Shown here piece after piece: positions 10,697 through 18,808 of a stretch of 50,718 nucleotides of DNA. A model generated the notes under the pieces. It saw only the letters and a list, made by a program, of their open reading frames with translations, did no database searches and was not told the DNA's origin. Both the position numbers and the translations under genes were made by a program. Source of the stretch: Planctomycetota bacterium. Its GTDB lineage: Bacteria; Planctomycetota; UBA1135. Numbering within the stretch: the stretch's first letter is position 1; each line of letters begins with the position of its first letter. The stretch lies in assembly GCA_002705055.1 (NCBI GenBank), contig PAHY01000055.1, positions 1 to 50,718 of the forward strand, given 5' to 3'.

Positions 10697-10702
10697 ATTG
10701 TA
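10697..10702 (-). promoter_or_regulatory. -10-like hexamer TACAAT before the parvulin gene
   Basis: TACAAT on the minus strand ends exactly 6 nt (ACTGAG) before the ATG at 10690. There is no separate ribosome site. This predicts a leaderless transcript. Confidence 0.55.
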
Positions 10703-10713
10703 GGTCGGTTGCG

Positions 10714-11709
10714 CTAACGCGTCGAGCGACGAAGCAGCAGCGCCAGGAAGCACGGTCCGCCGATCAGCGCGGTCAGGATGCCGACCGGCAGCTCGCTGCT
10801 GCGGCCGCCGATGGCCAGCGAACGGGCAAGCAGATCGGCGAGCACCAGCAGGCTGCCGCCGGCCAGGAAGCAGCCCAGCAGCAGCGCGCGGTGGCGCAGC
10901 CCGGTGCCAAAGCGCACCGCGTGGGGGACCAGCAGGCCGACGAAGCCGATCGGTCCGGTGCGCGCGACGACAGCCGCCGTCAATAGGCCCGCGGCGAACA
11001 GACCGAGCTTGCGGGTGCGGAGTACCGCCACGCCACGCGCCGCTGCCAGCTCTTCGTCGAAGGCCAGCTGATCCAGTTCGCGAGCGAGCAGGAACAGCAG
11101 AACGAGCGGCGGACCGACCCAGGCCAGCAGCTGCCCGGCGTCGCCCAGATGCAGCGCCTCGATGGAGCCGAGCATCCAGCGCTCCATGGCGGCCAGGCGC
11201 AGCGGGTCGGCCAGATAGCGCACCAGCATGACGCCGGCGCCGAACAGGAAGTTGAGGGTGATCCCGGCGAGCAGCAGACCATCCACGCGGCGGCTGCGTC
11301 GGGCCAGCGCCAGCACCAGCGCGAGCGAGGCAAAGGCGAACAGCAGCGCGCCGAGGGTGGCGCCGAGCTGGGTCGCGAACCAGGCGGTGGGGAAGGCCAG
11401 TACCAGGAAAGCGCCGAAGCTGCCGGCCGATGCGATGCCCAGGGTGTACGGCGTGGCGAGGCCGTTGCGGAGCAAAGTCTGCAGCACCGCGCCGGCGCAG
11501 GCGAGCGCGCCGCCGGCCAGGAAGCCGAGGGCCACCCGGGCCACCCGCATCGCGAAGATCTTGGTGTCGCCGGTCCAGGCTTCGGACGGACCGAGCCAGC
11601 GCTGCGCCTCGGCCCAGCCGTCGATCGGCACCGCGCCCCAGTGCGGGGCCAGCGCCAGCGTGGCCAGCGCGCAGGCCGCGAGGCCGCCGAGGAAGACGGC
11701 GCTTCTCAT
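10714..11709 (-). CDS. FecCD/BtuC-type ABC permease (cobalamin, haem or siderophore uptake)
   Basis: A 331-residue polytopic permease of the FecCD family with about ten hydrophobic segments. Diagnostic motifs are GGALACAGAVLQTLLRNGLA in the first third, GPIGFVGLLVPHAVR in the second half and the C-terminal ELPVGILTALIGGPCFLALL. It pairs with the ATPase gene upstream, overlapping it in ATGA, and probably with the binding lipoprotein at 13544-14434. The cargo cannot be read from sequence; cobalamin, haem and Fe-siderophores are all carried by this family. No cobalamin riboswitch was recognised upstream of the operon. Confidence 0.9.
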   Translation of the reverse strand: MRSAVFLGGLAACALATLALAPHWGAVPIDGWAEAQRWLGPSEAWTGDTKIFAMRVARVALGFLAGGALACAGAVLQTLLRNGLATPYTLGIASAGSFGAFLVLAFPTAWFATQLGATLGALLFAFASLALVLALARRSRRVDGLLLAGITLNFLFGAGVMLVRYLADPLRLAAMERWMLGSIEALHLGDAGQLLAWVGPPLVLLFLLARELDQLAFDEELAAARGVAVLRTRKLGLFAAGLLTAAVVARTGPIGFVGLLVPHAVRFGTGLRHRALLLGCFLAGGSLLVLADLLARSLAIGGRSSELPVGILTALIGGPCFLALLLRRSTR

Positions 11710-12455
11710 CGCGGCACCACCACCGGGCGCCCCTCCGGGCTCTGCAGCAGCTGAAAGCGCGAGCCGAACACCGGCGTCAGGCGTTCCGTGGTCAGGGCCT
11801 CCGCGGCCGGGCCGGAGGCCGCGAGCCTGCCCTGATGCAGCAGCACTAGCTCATCGGCCCATTGCGCCGCCAGGTTCAGGTCGTGGGTCACGACCAGCAC
11901 GCCGAGCCCCGCGGCGCAGCGCGCGCGCAGCACATCGAACAGGCCGACCTGATGCTCGAGGTCGAGCATCGCGGTGGGTTCGTCGAGGATCAGGTAGCGC
12001 GGCTCTTGGGCCAGCACGCTGGCCAGCAGCACGCGTCGCCGCTCGCCGCCGCTGAGCGCGTCCAGCTGGCGCGGGGCCAGGTGTACCGCATCGACCGCGG
12101 CGAGCGCGGCTTTGATGAGCTCGGGCCCGGGCTGAGGGTGTGCCACCCGCGCGCCCAGCTCGACCGCATCTGCCACGCGGAAAGAAAAGCCCGGCTCGAC
12201 CTCCTGGGGCAGGAAGCCGATCTGACGCGCGCGGGCGCGGGCGCTCATGCCGCTCAGCGCCTGCCCATCGACCTGCACCTGGCCACCCTCGCCGGCGGCG
12301 AGCAGCCCGCAGAGCGCGCGGGCCAGGGTGCTCTTGCCTGCTCCGTTGGGGCCGAGCAGGCAGACCAGGCGGCCCGGCTCGAGCGCGAAGTCGACCCCGG
12401 CCAGCACGGCGCAGCCGCCGTAGCCCGTCCGCAGCGCGCGCCCGATCAGTGCCAT
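11706..12455 (-). CDS. FecE/BtuD-type ABC transporter ATPase
   Basis: A 249-residue ATPase. Motifs: Walker A LLGPNGAGKST, Q-loop region IGFLPQEVEPGFSF, signature LSGGERRRVLLAS, Walker B YLILDEPTAMLD and switch His in VVTHDLNLAAQWAD. The HDLNLA switch is typical of the haem/iron/B12 class. The ATG at 12455 is chosen because the family begins a few residues before the first beta strand; the longer open frame upstream runs antisense through gmhA and is spurious. It is the first gene of a two-gene operon with the permease and is divergent from gmhA across 33 bp. Confidence 0.92.
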   Translation of the reverse strand: MALIGRALRTGYGGCAVLAGVDFALEPGRLVCLLGPNGAGKSTLARALCGLLAAGEGGQVQVDGQALSGMSARARARQIGFLPQEVEPGFSFRVADAVELGARVAHPQPGPELIKAALAAVDAVHLAPRQLDALSGGERRRVLLASVLAQEPRYLILDEPTAMLDLEHQVGLFDVLRARCAAGLGVLVVTHDLNLAAQWADELVLLHQGRLAASGPAAEALTTERLTPVFGSRFQLLQSPEGRPVVVPR

Positions 12456-12464
12456 GAGGCGCCG

Positions 12465-12470
12465 ATGATA
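12465..12470 (-). promoter_or_regulatory. -10-like hexamer TATCAT before the btuD-like gene
   Basis: TATCAT on the minus strand ends 9 nt before the ATG at 12455, back to back with the gmhA hexamer at 12477-12482 on the other strand. Confidence 0.4.
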
Positions 12471-12476
12471 GCGGCT

Positions 12477-12482
12477 TACAAT
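12477..12482 (+). promoter_or_regulatory. -10-like hexamer TACAAT before gmhA
   Basis: TACAAT ends exactly 6 nt before the gmhA ATG at 12489. The spacer is GGGGGG, which abuts the start codon and is too close to act as a normal ribosome site. This predicts a leaderless transcript. Confidence 0.55.
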
Positions 12483-12488
12483 GGGGGG

Positions 12489-13088
12489 ATGACCGTGGTG
12501 CAAGCCCCTGCCGAACTGGTGCGCCGCCGCCTCGCCGAGGCGCAGCAGACCTACGCCGCTCTGGGCGACGAGTTTGTGGCCGTCGTCGAGCAGGCGGCCG
12601 CCTTGGGGATCGAGGCGCTGCAGCAGCTCAAGGGCGGGATCTACATTCTCGGTAACGGCGGCAGCGCGGCCGACGCGCAGCACTGGGCCGCCGAGCTGGT
12701 GGGGCGCTATCTCACCGAGCGCGATCCGCTCAACGTGCACGCGCTGACGGTCAACTCGAGCACCTTCACCGCGCTGGTCAACGACTACCCGCCGGAGGAG
12801 GTCTTCGAGCGCCAGGTGCGCGCCCACGTCGGGCCGGGCGATCTGCTGCTCGCGATCTCGACCAGCGGCAACTCAGAGAACGTGCTGCGTGCGGTGCGCG
12901 CGGCCAAGATTCGCGGCGCGCGGGTGGTCGGCGTGACTGGCAAAGACGGCGGCAAGCTCGCCCCGATCTGCGACCTGGCTTTCGTCGCGCCTAGCTCGGA
13001 TACCCCGCGCATTCAGGAAGCCCACCTGCTGTTCGGGCACTGCTTCTGCGAACTGGTCGAGGCCGCGTTCACGCCCTCGGCGGACTAG
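12489..13088 (+). CDS. gmhA: sedoheptulose-7-phosphate isomerase GmhA
   Basis: A 199-residue single SIS-domain protein that converts sedoheptulose 7-phosphate to D-glycero-D-manno-heptose 7-phosphate for LPS core heptose. The family motifs are clear: LGNGGSAADAQHWAAELVGR at about 55-75, STSGNSENVLRA in the middle and DTPRIQEAHLLFGHCFCELVE near the end (shown in the reading as two adjoining blocks). It begins at 12489, where a -10-like hexamer sits 6 nt upstream. It overlaps the next gene by one base (TAGTG). A DiaA-type SIS protein is the main alternative, but the C-terminal motif favours GmhA. Heptose synthesis would fit the surface-glycan genes that follow. Confidence 0.9.
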   Translation: MTVVQAPAELVRRRLAEAQQTYAALGDEFVAVVEQAAALGIEALQQLKGGIYILGNGGSAADAQHWAAELVGRYLTERDPLNVHALTVNSSTFTALVNDYPPEEVFERQVRAHVGPGDLLLAISTSGNSENVLRAVRAAKIRGARVVGVTGKDGGKLAPICDLAFVAPSSDTPRIQEAHLLFGHCFCELVEAAFTPSAD

Positions 13089-13609
13089 TGCGCGCCGCCC
13101 TGGTCCTGCTGGTGCTGGCGGTCGCCCTGGCGGCTGCTGCCTGGACCCCGGGGGCGAAGGCCCACGCCGAGCCGGGCGAGCTGCGGATGGAACTGGTGGG
13201 CATGATCGATACGGCGGAGGCTTTCCCGCCGGATACCTGGCTCGCCAGCCTGGTCCTGGTCAATGAGACCGAGTACACCTGGACTTATCCGCGCTTCGGC
13301 GACGAGCCGCTGGTGCAGCGCTCGGTGCGCGCGCTCGGCGGCTGGGAGCCGCTCGAAGAATGGAAGGGGCATGGCGCGCCGCACGGCGGCGCCGAAAGCA
13401 TCGACCTGGGTCGGATCCGGCCCAACGAGAAGATTCCCTTCCTGGTGTTCGGCAATGCGCGCCGCGGGGTGCAGCGGGTCTCGATCGAGCTCAATCACCG
13501 CTCGGCGCGCGCCCCGGTCCAGGTCGAGTCGCCGCCGCTAGAGTTAGCGCTGCAGCGCGAGCTTCTCCCGCAGGAGCTGCAGCGTTTCGAGCATGCGCGG
13601 CCCCGGTAG
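13088..13609 (+). CDS. secreted protein of unknown function
   Basis: A 173-residue protein I do not recognise. An N-terminal signal peptide is clear (core ALVLLVLAVALAAAAW, likely cleavage after AKAHA). The mature part looks beta-rich (LASLVLVNETEYTWTYPRFG, then VSIELNHRSA), perhaps an immunoglobulin-like fold. The GTG start shares its G with the gmhA stop, so it is in the same unit. Its last 66 bases run through the 3' end of the convergent btuF-like gene, so its C-terminal 21 residues are the antisense of that gene. A shorter true protein through a sequencing error cannot be excluded. Confidence 0.65.
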   Translation: MRAALVLLVLAVALAAAAWTPGAKAHAEPGELRMELVGMIDTAEAFPPDTWLASLVLVNETEYTWTYPRFGDEPLVQRSVRALGGWEPLEEWKGHGAPHGGAESIDLGRIRPNEKIPFLVFGNARRGVQRVSIELNHRSARAPVQVESPPLELALQRELLPQELQRFEHARPR

Positions 13610-14434
13610 AAAGACGAAGTCTTCGGTCAGTCCGTAGACGGCGTCGTTCTTCACGGCCGGCAGCTCGGCGAAGGCGGCGCGCCACAGCGCGAGGCGTTCG
13701 GCGTCCGTGCCGCTGCCGCCGAGCTCCAGGATCAGGTCGGGGCGCAGCTGAAGCAGCGCTTCCTCGGCGAGGTCGAAGTAATCACGCTCGTGTTCGGCGA
13801 ACAGGCTGCGCGCTCCGGCGTGCTCCAGCAGTTCGCCCAGAAAGGAGCCGCGCCCGGCCGCGAGCACACGAGTGATCCGCTCGGGGTCGCGGCTGGCGAC
13901 GATCAGCACCTGCGGGGGCGCGGCCTCGGTCGCCGGCGCGCTGGCCGCAGCGAAGGCGCGATCCCAGTCGGCGAGCTGCTCTTCCACCCGGTCGCTGCAG
14001 GCGAAGAGCTCGCCATAGCGACGGACTTCCTCGCGCCACGCCGCCAGGCTCTGCGTCTTCCAGGCAAGCAGCGGGATCTGCTCGCGCCGGCACCAGGCTT
14101 CCACCTGCGGATGCGCGCCCTGAATGATCAGCAGGTCCGGGTCCAGCGCGGCCATCCGTTCCAGGTTCGGGTCCAGCTGCCCGCCGACCCGCGGTCGACC
14201 CTCGAGGGCAGGGTCCGCGCAGTAGTCCGAGACGCCCACCACGGACTCCGCCAGCCCCAGCCAGGCCAGCGTCTCCGCGCTCGACGGGCCGATCACGATG
14301 ACGCGCTCGGGTGAACCTGTGCGCTGCGCCCACGCGTCGCCCGTGTCCGCCGGGGTCTCCTGCCCGCAGCCAAGTGTCAGACAGCCCGCGAGCAGCGAGC
14401 CGGCGAGTCGGCGCAGGCTAGAGCTCGGAGCCAC
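13544..14434 (-). CDS. BtuF/FecB-type periplasmic binding lipoprotein
   Basis: A 296-residue class III binding protein for cobalamin, haem or Fe-siderophore. From the GTG at 14434 the N-terminus is a lipoprotein signal (hydrophobic RRLAGSLLAGCLTLGC, lipobox LTLGC). Two lobes follow: PERVIVIGPSSAETLAWLGL with LDPDLLIIQ in the first, and RPDLILELGGSG in the second, matching the TroA/BtuF fold. The start codon lies inside the end of the tyrosine-kinase gene, giving a 17-base overlap; an ATG at 14473 is an alternative but would put extra residues before the signal. It most likely serves the permease and ATPase at 10714-12455, although the gmhA unit lies between. Confidence 0.85.
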   Translation of the reverse strand: MAPSSSLRRLAGSLLAGCLTLGCGQETPADTGDAWAQRTGSPERVIVIGPSSAETLAWLGLAESVVGVSDYCADPALEGRPRVGGQLDPNLERMAALDPDLLIIQGAHPQVEAWCRREQIPLLAWKTQSLAAWREEVRRYGELFACSDRVEEQLADWDRAFAAASAPATEAAPPQVLIVASRDPERITRVLAAGRGSFLGELLEHAGARSLFAEHERDYFDLAEEALLQLRPDLILELGGSGTDAERLALWRAAFAELPAVKNDAVYGLTEDFVFLPGPRMLETLQLLREKLALQR

Positions 14435-16865
14435 TGCTGCGACCTTCCTGCTTGTAGCTGTAGCCGTAGCCATAGCCGTAGCTTGAGTAGTCGCGCTGCA
14501 GGCGGCTCGGACGGTGCCCGTTGAGGATGGCTCCGATCGCCGGAGCGCCGGAAACCCGCAGGCGATGGGTTGCCTGTTCGATGACCGCTTCCGGCAGCAG
14601 GTTCGAGCGACACAGCAGGAAGATCGCCTCGAGGTTGTGCAGGAAGGCCGACGCGTCCGCCACCGCAAGAACGGGCGGGACGTCGAACAGCACGCGGTCG
14701 TACTCACTAAGGAAACTCTCGGTGAGCTGCACCAGGCCCTCGCTCGCGAGAAGGTCGCCGGGGTTCTTGACCATGGCGCCCGCGGGGAGGACATCGAGGT
14801 TGGCGACCGGAGCCTTGTGGACGCAATCCTGCCAGGGGTTCTTCTCGAGCAGCACTTCGGAAAGGCCGGGTGAGACCTCGGCGTCGAAGTACTTGTGAAC
14901 GACGGGGCGACGTAGGTCGGCGTCGACGAGCAGCACCTTCTTGCCGCCCTGCGCCAGCGCGATGGCGAGATCGGCGAGCGTCGTGGACTTGCCTTCGCCC
15001 TGGCCGGCCGAAGTGATCGCCATGGTGCGGATCTCACGCCCGCCGGTGGCAAAGCGCAGACTGGCGCGCAGCGATCGGTAGGCCTCTGCCGCCGCCGATT
15101 CGGGGTCGTGCAGCAGGGCCAGGAAGACCTTGCCGCGCGCGCGTTGCGAGCGGGCCAGGCCGCGGCGGAAGTCGGGGATGGTCCCGAGGACCGGCAGCTG
15201 GGTCGTTGCTTCGAGCTGCGCCGCCGAGCGAATGCGCCGCGTGAAGGACTCGCGGGCGAGCGCCAGGATCGAGCCGATGGCCAGGCCGAGCAGGATGCCG
15301 ACCACGAGGTTCGCACGCACATTGGGCAAGGCGCGCAGGCGCGGCGGCAGCGCCCGGTCAATGATCTCGACCTGCTCGATGGTGGCGGCCTGCGCGATCT
15401 TCGCTTCCTGCAGCCGCTGCATGAGGATGAGGTAGACCGCCTCATGGCTGCTGGCTTCCCGCTGCAGTCGAATCAGCTCGCGCTGAGCGCGCGGCAGGCC
15501 ATCGAGGCGGACGTCGTACTCGTCGAGCGCGGTGAGTAGCGTCGACTCCTGGCTTCGCAGGCCTTCCAGCCGCGAGGCGAGGTTGTCGCGGATCGATCCG
15601 CGCAGCTCGACCGAGCGCTCACGCAGCTCCTTCAGCGCCGGCCATTCGTCGGTGTACTCGATCGCCAGCTCGGCCGCGTCGGCGTCGACCTTCTGCAGCG
15701 CCTGGAAGAGCGACTGGAGCAGCGGGTCGAGCTCGATCGCGCCAGCGAGGCTCATGAGCGAAGCTTCCGGATCCTGCAGGCGTTCGGCGACGAGCTCGTG
15801 CGCGCGGATCGTCAGCCGGAGGCGCGCCAGCTCGAGCGTGAGCGAGGACTGCTGCTCCACAATCGCTTTGGCGACCTCGGGCAGGACTGGCGTCTCGTTC
15901 GCTTCCTGGTACTTGACGATCTCGTCTTCGGCAGCGTCCAGCTCACCCTGAATCCGTTCAATCTCCTTGCTGACGAAGGCCTCGGTCGCGCCTGCCTGGG
16001 CGGCCAGCCGATCGTGCTTGTACGCGACGTACATCTCTGCCAGCCGGTTGACGAAGCGCTGCGCGCGCGACGGGCTGGTGTCGGAATAAGTGATCTGCAG
16101 GACGCCGGAACCGCGCGAAGTTTCGCGGATGCGCAGCCGCGAAAGCAGGTCGCCCACGGTCGCATCGAGGTTGCGCAGCGTCACCCCAAACTTCCGGCCG
16201 CTCAGCGTACCGGTGATCATCAGCTTGTAGCGACGCCCGAACATCGTGACGATCGGCTCGGTGTCGTTGGGGTCGAAGCGGATCGTCTCCGGCTCGGCGA
16301 TCCGGCTGGAGCGCGCGAGAACTTCGCCCTCGGCGAGGAACTCCAGTTCAATCCGGTGCGTCCAGGGATCGGTGTACGGCTGCAGCAGCTCCATCTCGAG
16401 GCTGCCGTTCGGCACCGAGCCTCCGGTGAAGCGCCGCAGGATCGAAGCCTCGGGCCAGTAGCGGTCGAAGTCATCGACCTTGATGCTGAGGCCGATCCCT
16501 AGCCCTTGAGCAAACTCGGGGCCATCGGTGGAAAGCGGGTGCGCGGCCACCATACGGACCAGCTTGCGCGAGCCCAAGATCTCGGCTTCCTTGGATTCCG
16601 GCGGTTGAACCGGCGAAAGCACGGCCACCTCGGAGAGGAAGCCCGACTGGAAGCCGCCTGAATCCAGAGCGACCCGCCCTTCGGCGTTGAAGACGGGTTC
16701 CTTGGTCGCCGAGTAGAACATCACGGCGGCCGAGGACAGCAGGGTGCAGAGCACGATCAGCGCCTTATGGCGGAGGATCGCGCTGAGCAGCTCGAGGACA
16801 TCGATCTGCTTCGCTCCCGTGTTTGCATCCGGGCCCGTGGGGGGGGAACCACTCACCGTGCTCAA
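14418..16865 (-). CDS. Wzz-type chain-length protein fused to BY-kinase (polysaccharide co-polymerase)
   Basis: An 815-residue inner-membrane protein that controls chain length and export of the polysaccharide. A Wzz domain lies at about 20-110 with TM1 (KALIVLCTLLSSAAVMFY), followed by long periplasmic coiled coils at about 290-480 and TM2 near 510 (NLVVGILLGLAIGSILAL). The C-terminal kinase has Walker A SAGQGEGKSTT, Walker A' VLLVDADLRRP and Walker B RVLFDVPPVL. The tail is Tyr-rich (YSSYGYGYGYSYK), the usual autophosphorylation cluster. The start is a TTG at 16865 that overlaps the export-lipoprotein stop in TTGA; the GTG three codons later is possible. No cognate Wzb-type phosphatase is visible nearby. 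Confidence 0.92.
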   Translation of the reverse strand: MSTVSGSPPTGPDANTGAKQIDVLELLSAILRHKALIVLCTLLSSAAVMFYSATKEPVFNAEGRVALDSGGFQSGFLSEVAVLSPVQPPESKEAEILGSRKLVRMVAAHPLSTDGPEFAQGLGIGLSIKVDDFDRYWPEASILRRFTGGSVPNGSLEMELLQPYTDPWTHRIELEFLAEGEVLARSSRIAEPETIRFDPNDTEPIVTMFGRRYKLMITGTLSGRKFGVTLRNLDATVGDLLSRLRIRETSRGSGVLQITYSDTSPSRAQRFVNRLAEMYVAYKHDRLAAQAGATEAFVSKEIERIQGELDAAEDEIVKYQEANETPVLPEVAKAIVEQQSSLTLELARLRLTIRAHELVAERLQDPEASLMSLAGAIELDPLLQSLFQALQKVDADAAELAIEYTDEWPALKELRERSVELRGSIRDNLASRLEGLRSQESTLLTALDEYDVRLDGLPRAQRELIRLQREASSHEAVYLILMQRLQEAKIAQAATIEQVEIIDRALPPRLRALPNVRANLVVGILLGLAIGSILALARESFTRRIRSAAQLEATTQLPVLGTIPDFRRGLARSQRARGKVFLALLHDPESAAAEAYRSLRASLRFATGGREIRTMAITSAGQGEGKSTTLADLAIALAQGGKKVLLVDADLRRPVVHKYFDAEVSPGLSEVLLEKNPWQDCVHKAPVANLDVLPAGAMVKNPGDLLASEGLVQLTESFLSEYDRVLFDVPPVLAVADASAFLHNLEAIFLLCRSNLLPEAVIEQATHRLRVSGAPAIGAILNGHRPSRLQRDYSSYGYGYGYSYKQEGRSSGSEL

Positions 16866-17611
16866 TCTCGTCGGATGTCCTCGATCAGGACGATGTCGCG
16901 TGCCGTGCCGACCGGCAGCGAGACGAGCTGCAGGATCGGGACCAGGTCACGGGCCGCCTGGCCGATCGTGGCCCACTCCCGTTGCGTCACAAACAGAATG
17001 TCGCCGCTCTGCAGCACGCTGGACGCGACCGGGTCGAGGTCCATGGTGTCGAACAGGGTGATGTTCTCTTCCGAGATCGGGCCGCGCACCAGGGCGACGT
17101 GGTTGCGATCGGCATCGGGCGTGTAGCCGCCCGCGAGCGCGAGGCCTTCGATCAGACTGATCGGCCGATCCATGACGAACATGCCCGGCTTGCGCACCTC
17201 GCCAAAGACGTAGAAGCGGTGGGCGCGATGCTCAATCACCGAGACATCGACGCGCGGGTCGTGCAGGTACACCCCGAGTCGGCCCTGGATGTCATCGCGG
17301 ATCGCAAAGACGTCGCGCCCGGCGGCTTCGATGTCGCCGATTAGCGGCAGGCTGATCAGACCGCCGGCGTTGACCGGGGTGCCCGGCGTGTTCGCTTTGT
17401 AGATGCCCGAGCTGAGCTCCGGATGCTTGAAGACGTTGACGCGCAGAATGTCTCCCGGGCCGACGAGATAATCAAAGTCCGGAATCAAAAAAGGCTGAGC
17501 CTTCGAAGTGGCCAGGGGCGTCCGGCCTTCGAGGACTTTCGGTGGCTCCGAGCTGCAGGAGACGAAAAACAGAGGCAGCAGCAGAGCCGGGCAGAGAGTG
17601 CGCAGGATCAT
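16862..17611 (-). CDS. Wza-type polysaccharide export lipoprotein
   Basis: A 249-residue outer-membrane export protein. A lipoprotein signal covers residues 1-19 (CPALLLPLFFVSC). The Poly_export domain starts at about 47 with the diagnostic YLVGPGDILRVNVFKHPEL, and SLBB-like segments follow (FYVFGEVRKPGMF and GDILFVTQREW). It is shorter than E. coli Wza (about 380) but normal for single-SLBB versions. It lies directly before the Wzz-kinase gene with a 4-base overlap, the classical pairing of export pore and co-polymerase. A 33-base gap separates it from the aminotransferase gene upstream. Confidence 0.92.
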   Translation of the reverse strand: MILRTLCPALLLPLFFVSCSSEPPKVLEGRTPLATSKAQPFLIPDFDYLVGPGDILRVNVFKHPELSSGIYKANTPGTPVNAGGLISLPLIGDIEAAGRDVFAIRDDIQGRLGVYLHDPRVDVSVIEHRAHRFYVFGEVRKPGMFVMDRPISLIEGLALAGGYTPDADRNHVALVRGPISEENITLFDTMDLDPVASSVLQSGDILFVTQREWATIGQAARDLVPILQLVSLPVGTARDIVLIEDIRRD

Positions 17612-17644
17612 CCGCGGGTCGGCCGGCGATCGGCGGACGACAGT

Positions 17645-18808
17645 CTAGATGGCCCCTTGCGGTTTGGAAACCGAAGCGGGGGTCCGCGGCGTCGTAAGCA
17701 CAGTGGAGACCACGCGTTCTCGACTTTCCTCCGACATGTTGGAGCCGCTCGGCAGGCAAAGTCCGAACTCGAAGAGTTCTTCGGCCACGGCTCCCCCGAC
17801 GGTGGGGAAGGAGCGAAAAACTGGTTGCATATGCATCGGCTTCCAGACCGGGCGCGCTTCGATGTTCTCGGCCTCCAGGTGGAGGCGGATGTCTTCGCGG
17901 CTTGCCCCAAAGCCCGTCGGGTCGACGAGCATGCAGGTCAGCCAGCGGGTCGAGCGGAATCCTTCCGGCTCGGGCATGAAGCGAAGTCCTTCAACAGCCC
18001 CCAAAGTCGAGGCGTAATGGTCGAAATGCGCGCGGCGCGCATCCACGCGATCCGCGAGGACCTGCAGCTGACCTCGGCCGATGGCGGCGAGCAGATTGCT
18101 CATCCGATAGTTAAAGCCGATGTGCTCGTGCTGGTAGTGCGGCGCGGCTTCGCGAGCCTGCGTCGACAGCTTGCGCGCCATCTCGACCACTTCCGGATCC
18201 GTCGAGGTGAGCATGCCGCCCCCCGAGGTCGTGATGATCTTGTTGCCGTTGAAGGAGTAGATCGCGAACCGCGCGCCGGCCCCCGGCTGCTCGCCGTGGT
18301 ACTTCGCGCCCAGGGCCTCGGCGGCGTCTTCGATCAGGGTGACGCCGTATTTCTCGCAGGCCGCGGCGATCGGGGCGGTCTCGGCCGACTGCCCATAGAG
18401 GTGGACCAGGATCAGCGCCTTAGGCAGCTTGCCGGTCTGGGCGCGCCGCTCGAGCTCCTCGCAGACCAGCGCAGGATCCATATTCCAGGTGCGATGGTCT
18501 GAGTCGACGAAGATCGGAGTCGCGCCGACGTAGCGAATCGGGTTGACCGAGGCGGAAAAGGTCAGGGTCGAGACCATGACCTCGTCGCCGGCTTCTACCC
18601 CTGCGAGCACCAGCGAGAGGTGGATCGCGGCGGTCCCGGAAGACAGCGCGGCGGCATAGGGCGCGCCGGTCGTCTGGCAGAACTCCTTCTCAAAGGCATC
18701 GACGTGCGGACCGAGCGGGGCGATCCAGTTTGAGTCGAATGCATCCAGCAGCAGCTCGCGCTCGTGCGGGCCCATGTGGGGAGAAGAGAGGTAGATGCGT
18801 TCGTTCAT
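17645..18808 (-). CDS. DegT/DnrJ/EryC1 aminotransferase (PglE/EpsN-like)
   Basis: A 387-residue PLP enzyme that should transaminate a nucleotide 4-keto sugar. The opening IYLSSPHMGPHERELL and the segments SSGTAAIHLSLVLAGVEAGD and LIEDAAEALGAKYHG are typical of the family. In YSFNGNKIITTSGGGML the PLP-binding Lys is in the FNGNKIIT segment, the form found in PglE/EpsN-like aminotransferases that make UDP-bacillosamine precursors. A matching 4,6-dehydratase (PglF/FlaA1 type) lies at 31475. No PglD-type acetyltransferase was seen, so the final sugar may keep a free amine or be acetylated by a gene elsewhere. It overlaps the sugar transferase gene in ATGA. Confidence 0.9.
   Translation of the reverse strand: MNERIYLSSPHMGPHERELLLDAFDSNWIAPLGPHVDAFEKEFCQTTGAPYAAALSSGTAAIHLSLVLAGVEAGDEVMVSTLTFSASVNPIRYVGATPIFVDSDHRTWNMDPALVCEELERRAQTGKLPKALILVHLYGQSAETAPIAAACEKYGVTLIEDAAEALGAKYHGEQPGAGARFAIYSFNGNKIITTSGGGMLTSTDPEVVEMARKLSTQAREAAPHYQHEHIGFNYRMSNLLAAIGRGQLQVLADRVDARRAHFDHYASTLGAVEGLRFMPEPEGFRSTRWLTCMLVDPTGFGASREDIRLHLEAENIEARPVWKPMHMQPVFRSFPTVGGAVAEELFEFGLCLPSGSNMSEESRERVVSTVLTTPRTPASVSKPQGAI

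Noticed and set aside
14450..14490. Short GTAGC-type repeat
   Set aside because: It is explained by codons for alternating Tyr and Gly in the kinase tail, so it is not listed as a separate repeat.
13544..15445. A 633-codon minus-strand frame that joins a Ser/Arg-rich region to the binding lipoprotein
   Set aside because: The first half is out of frame within the BY-kinase gene. Only the part from 14434 downstream is a real protein.
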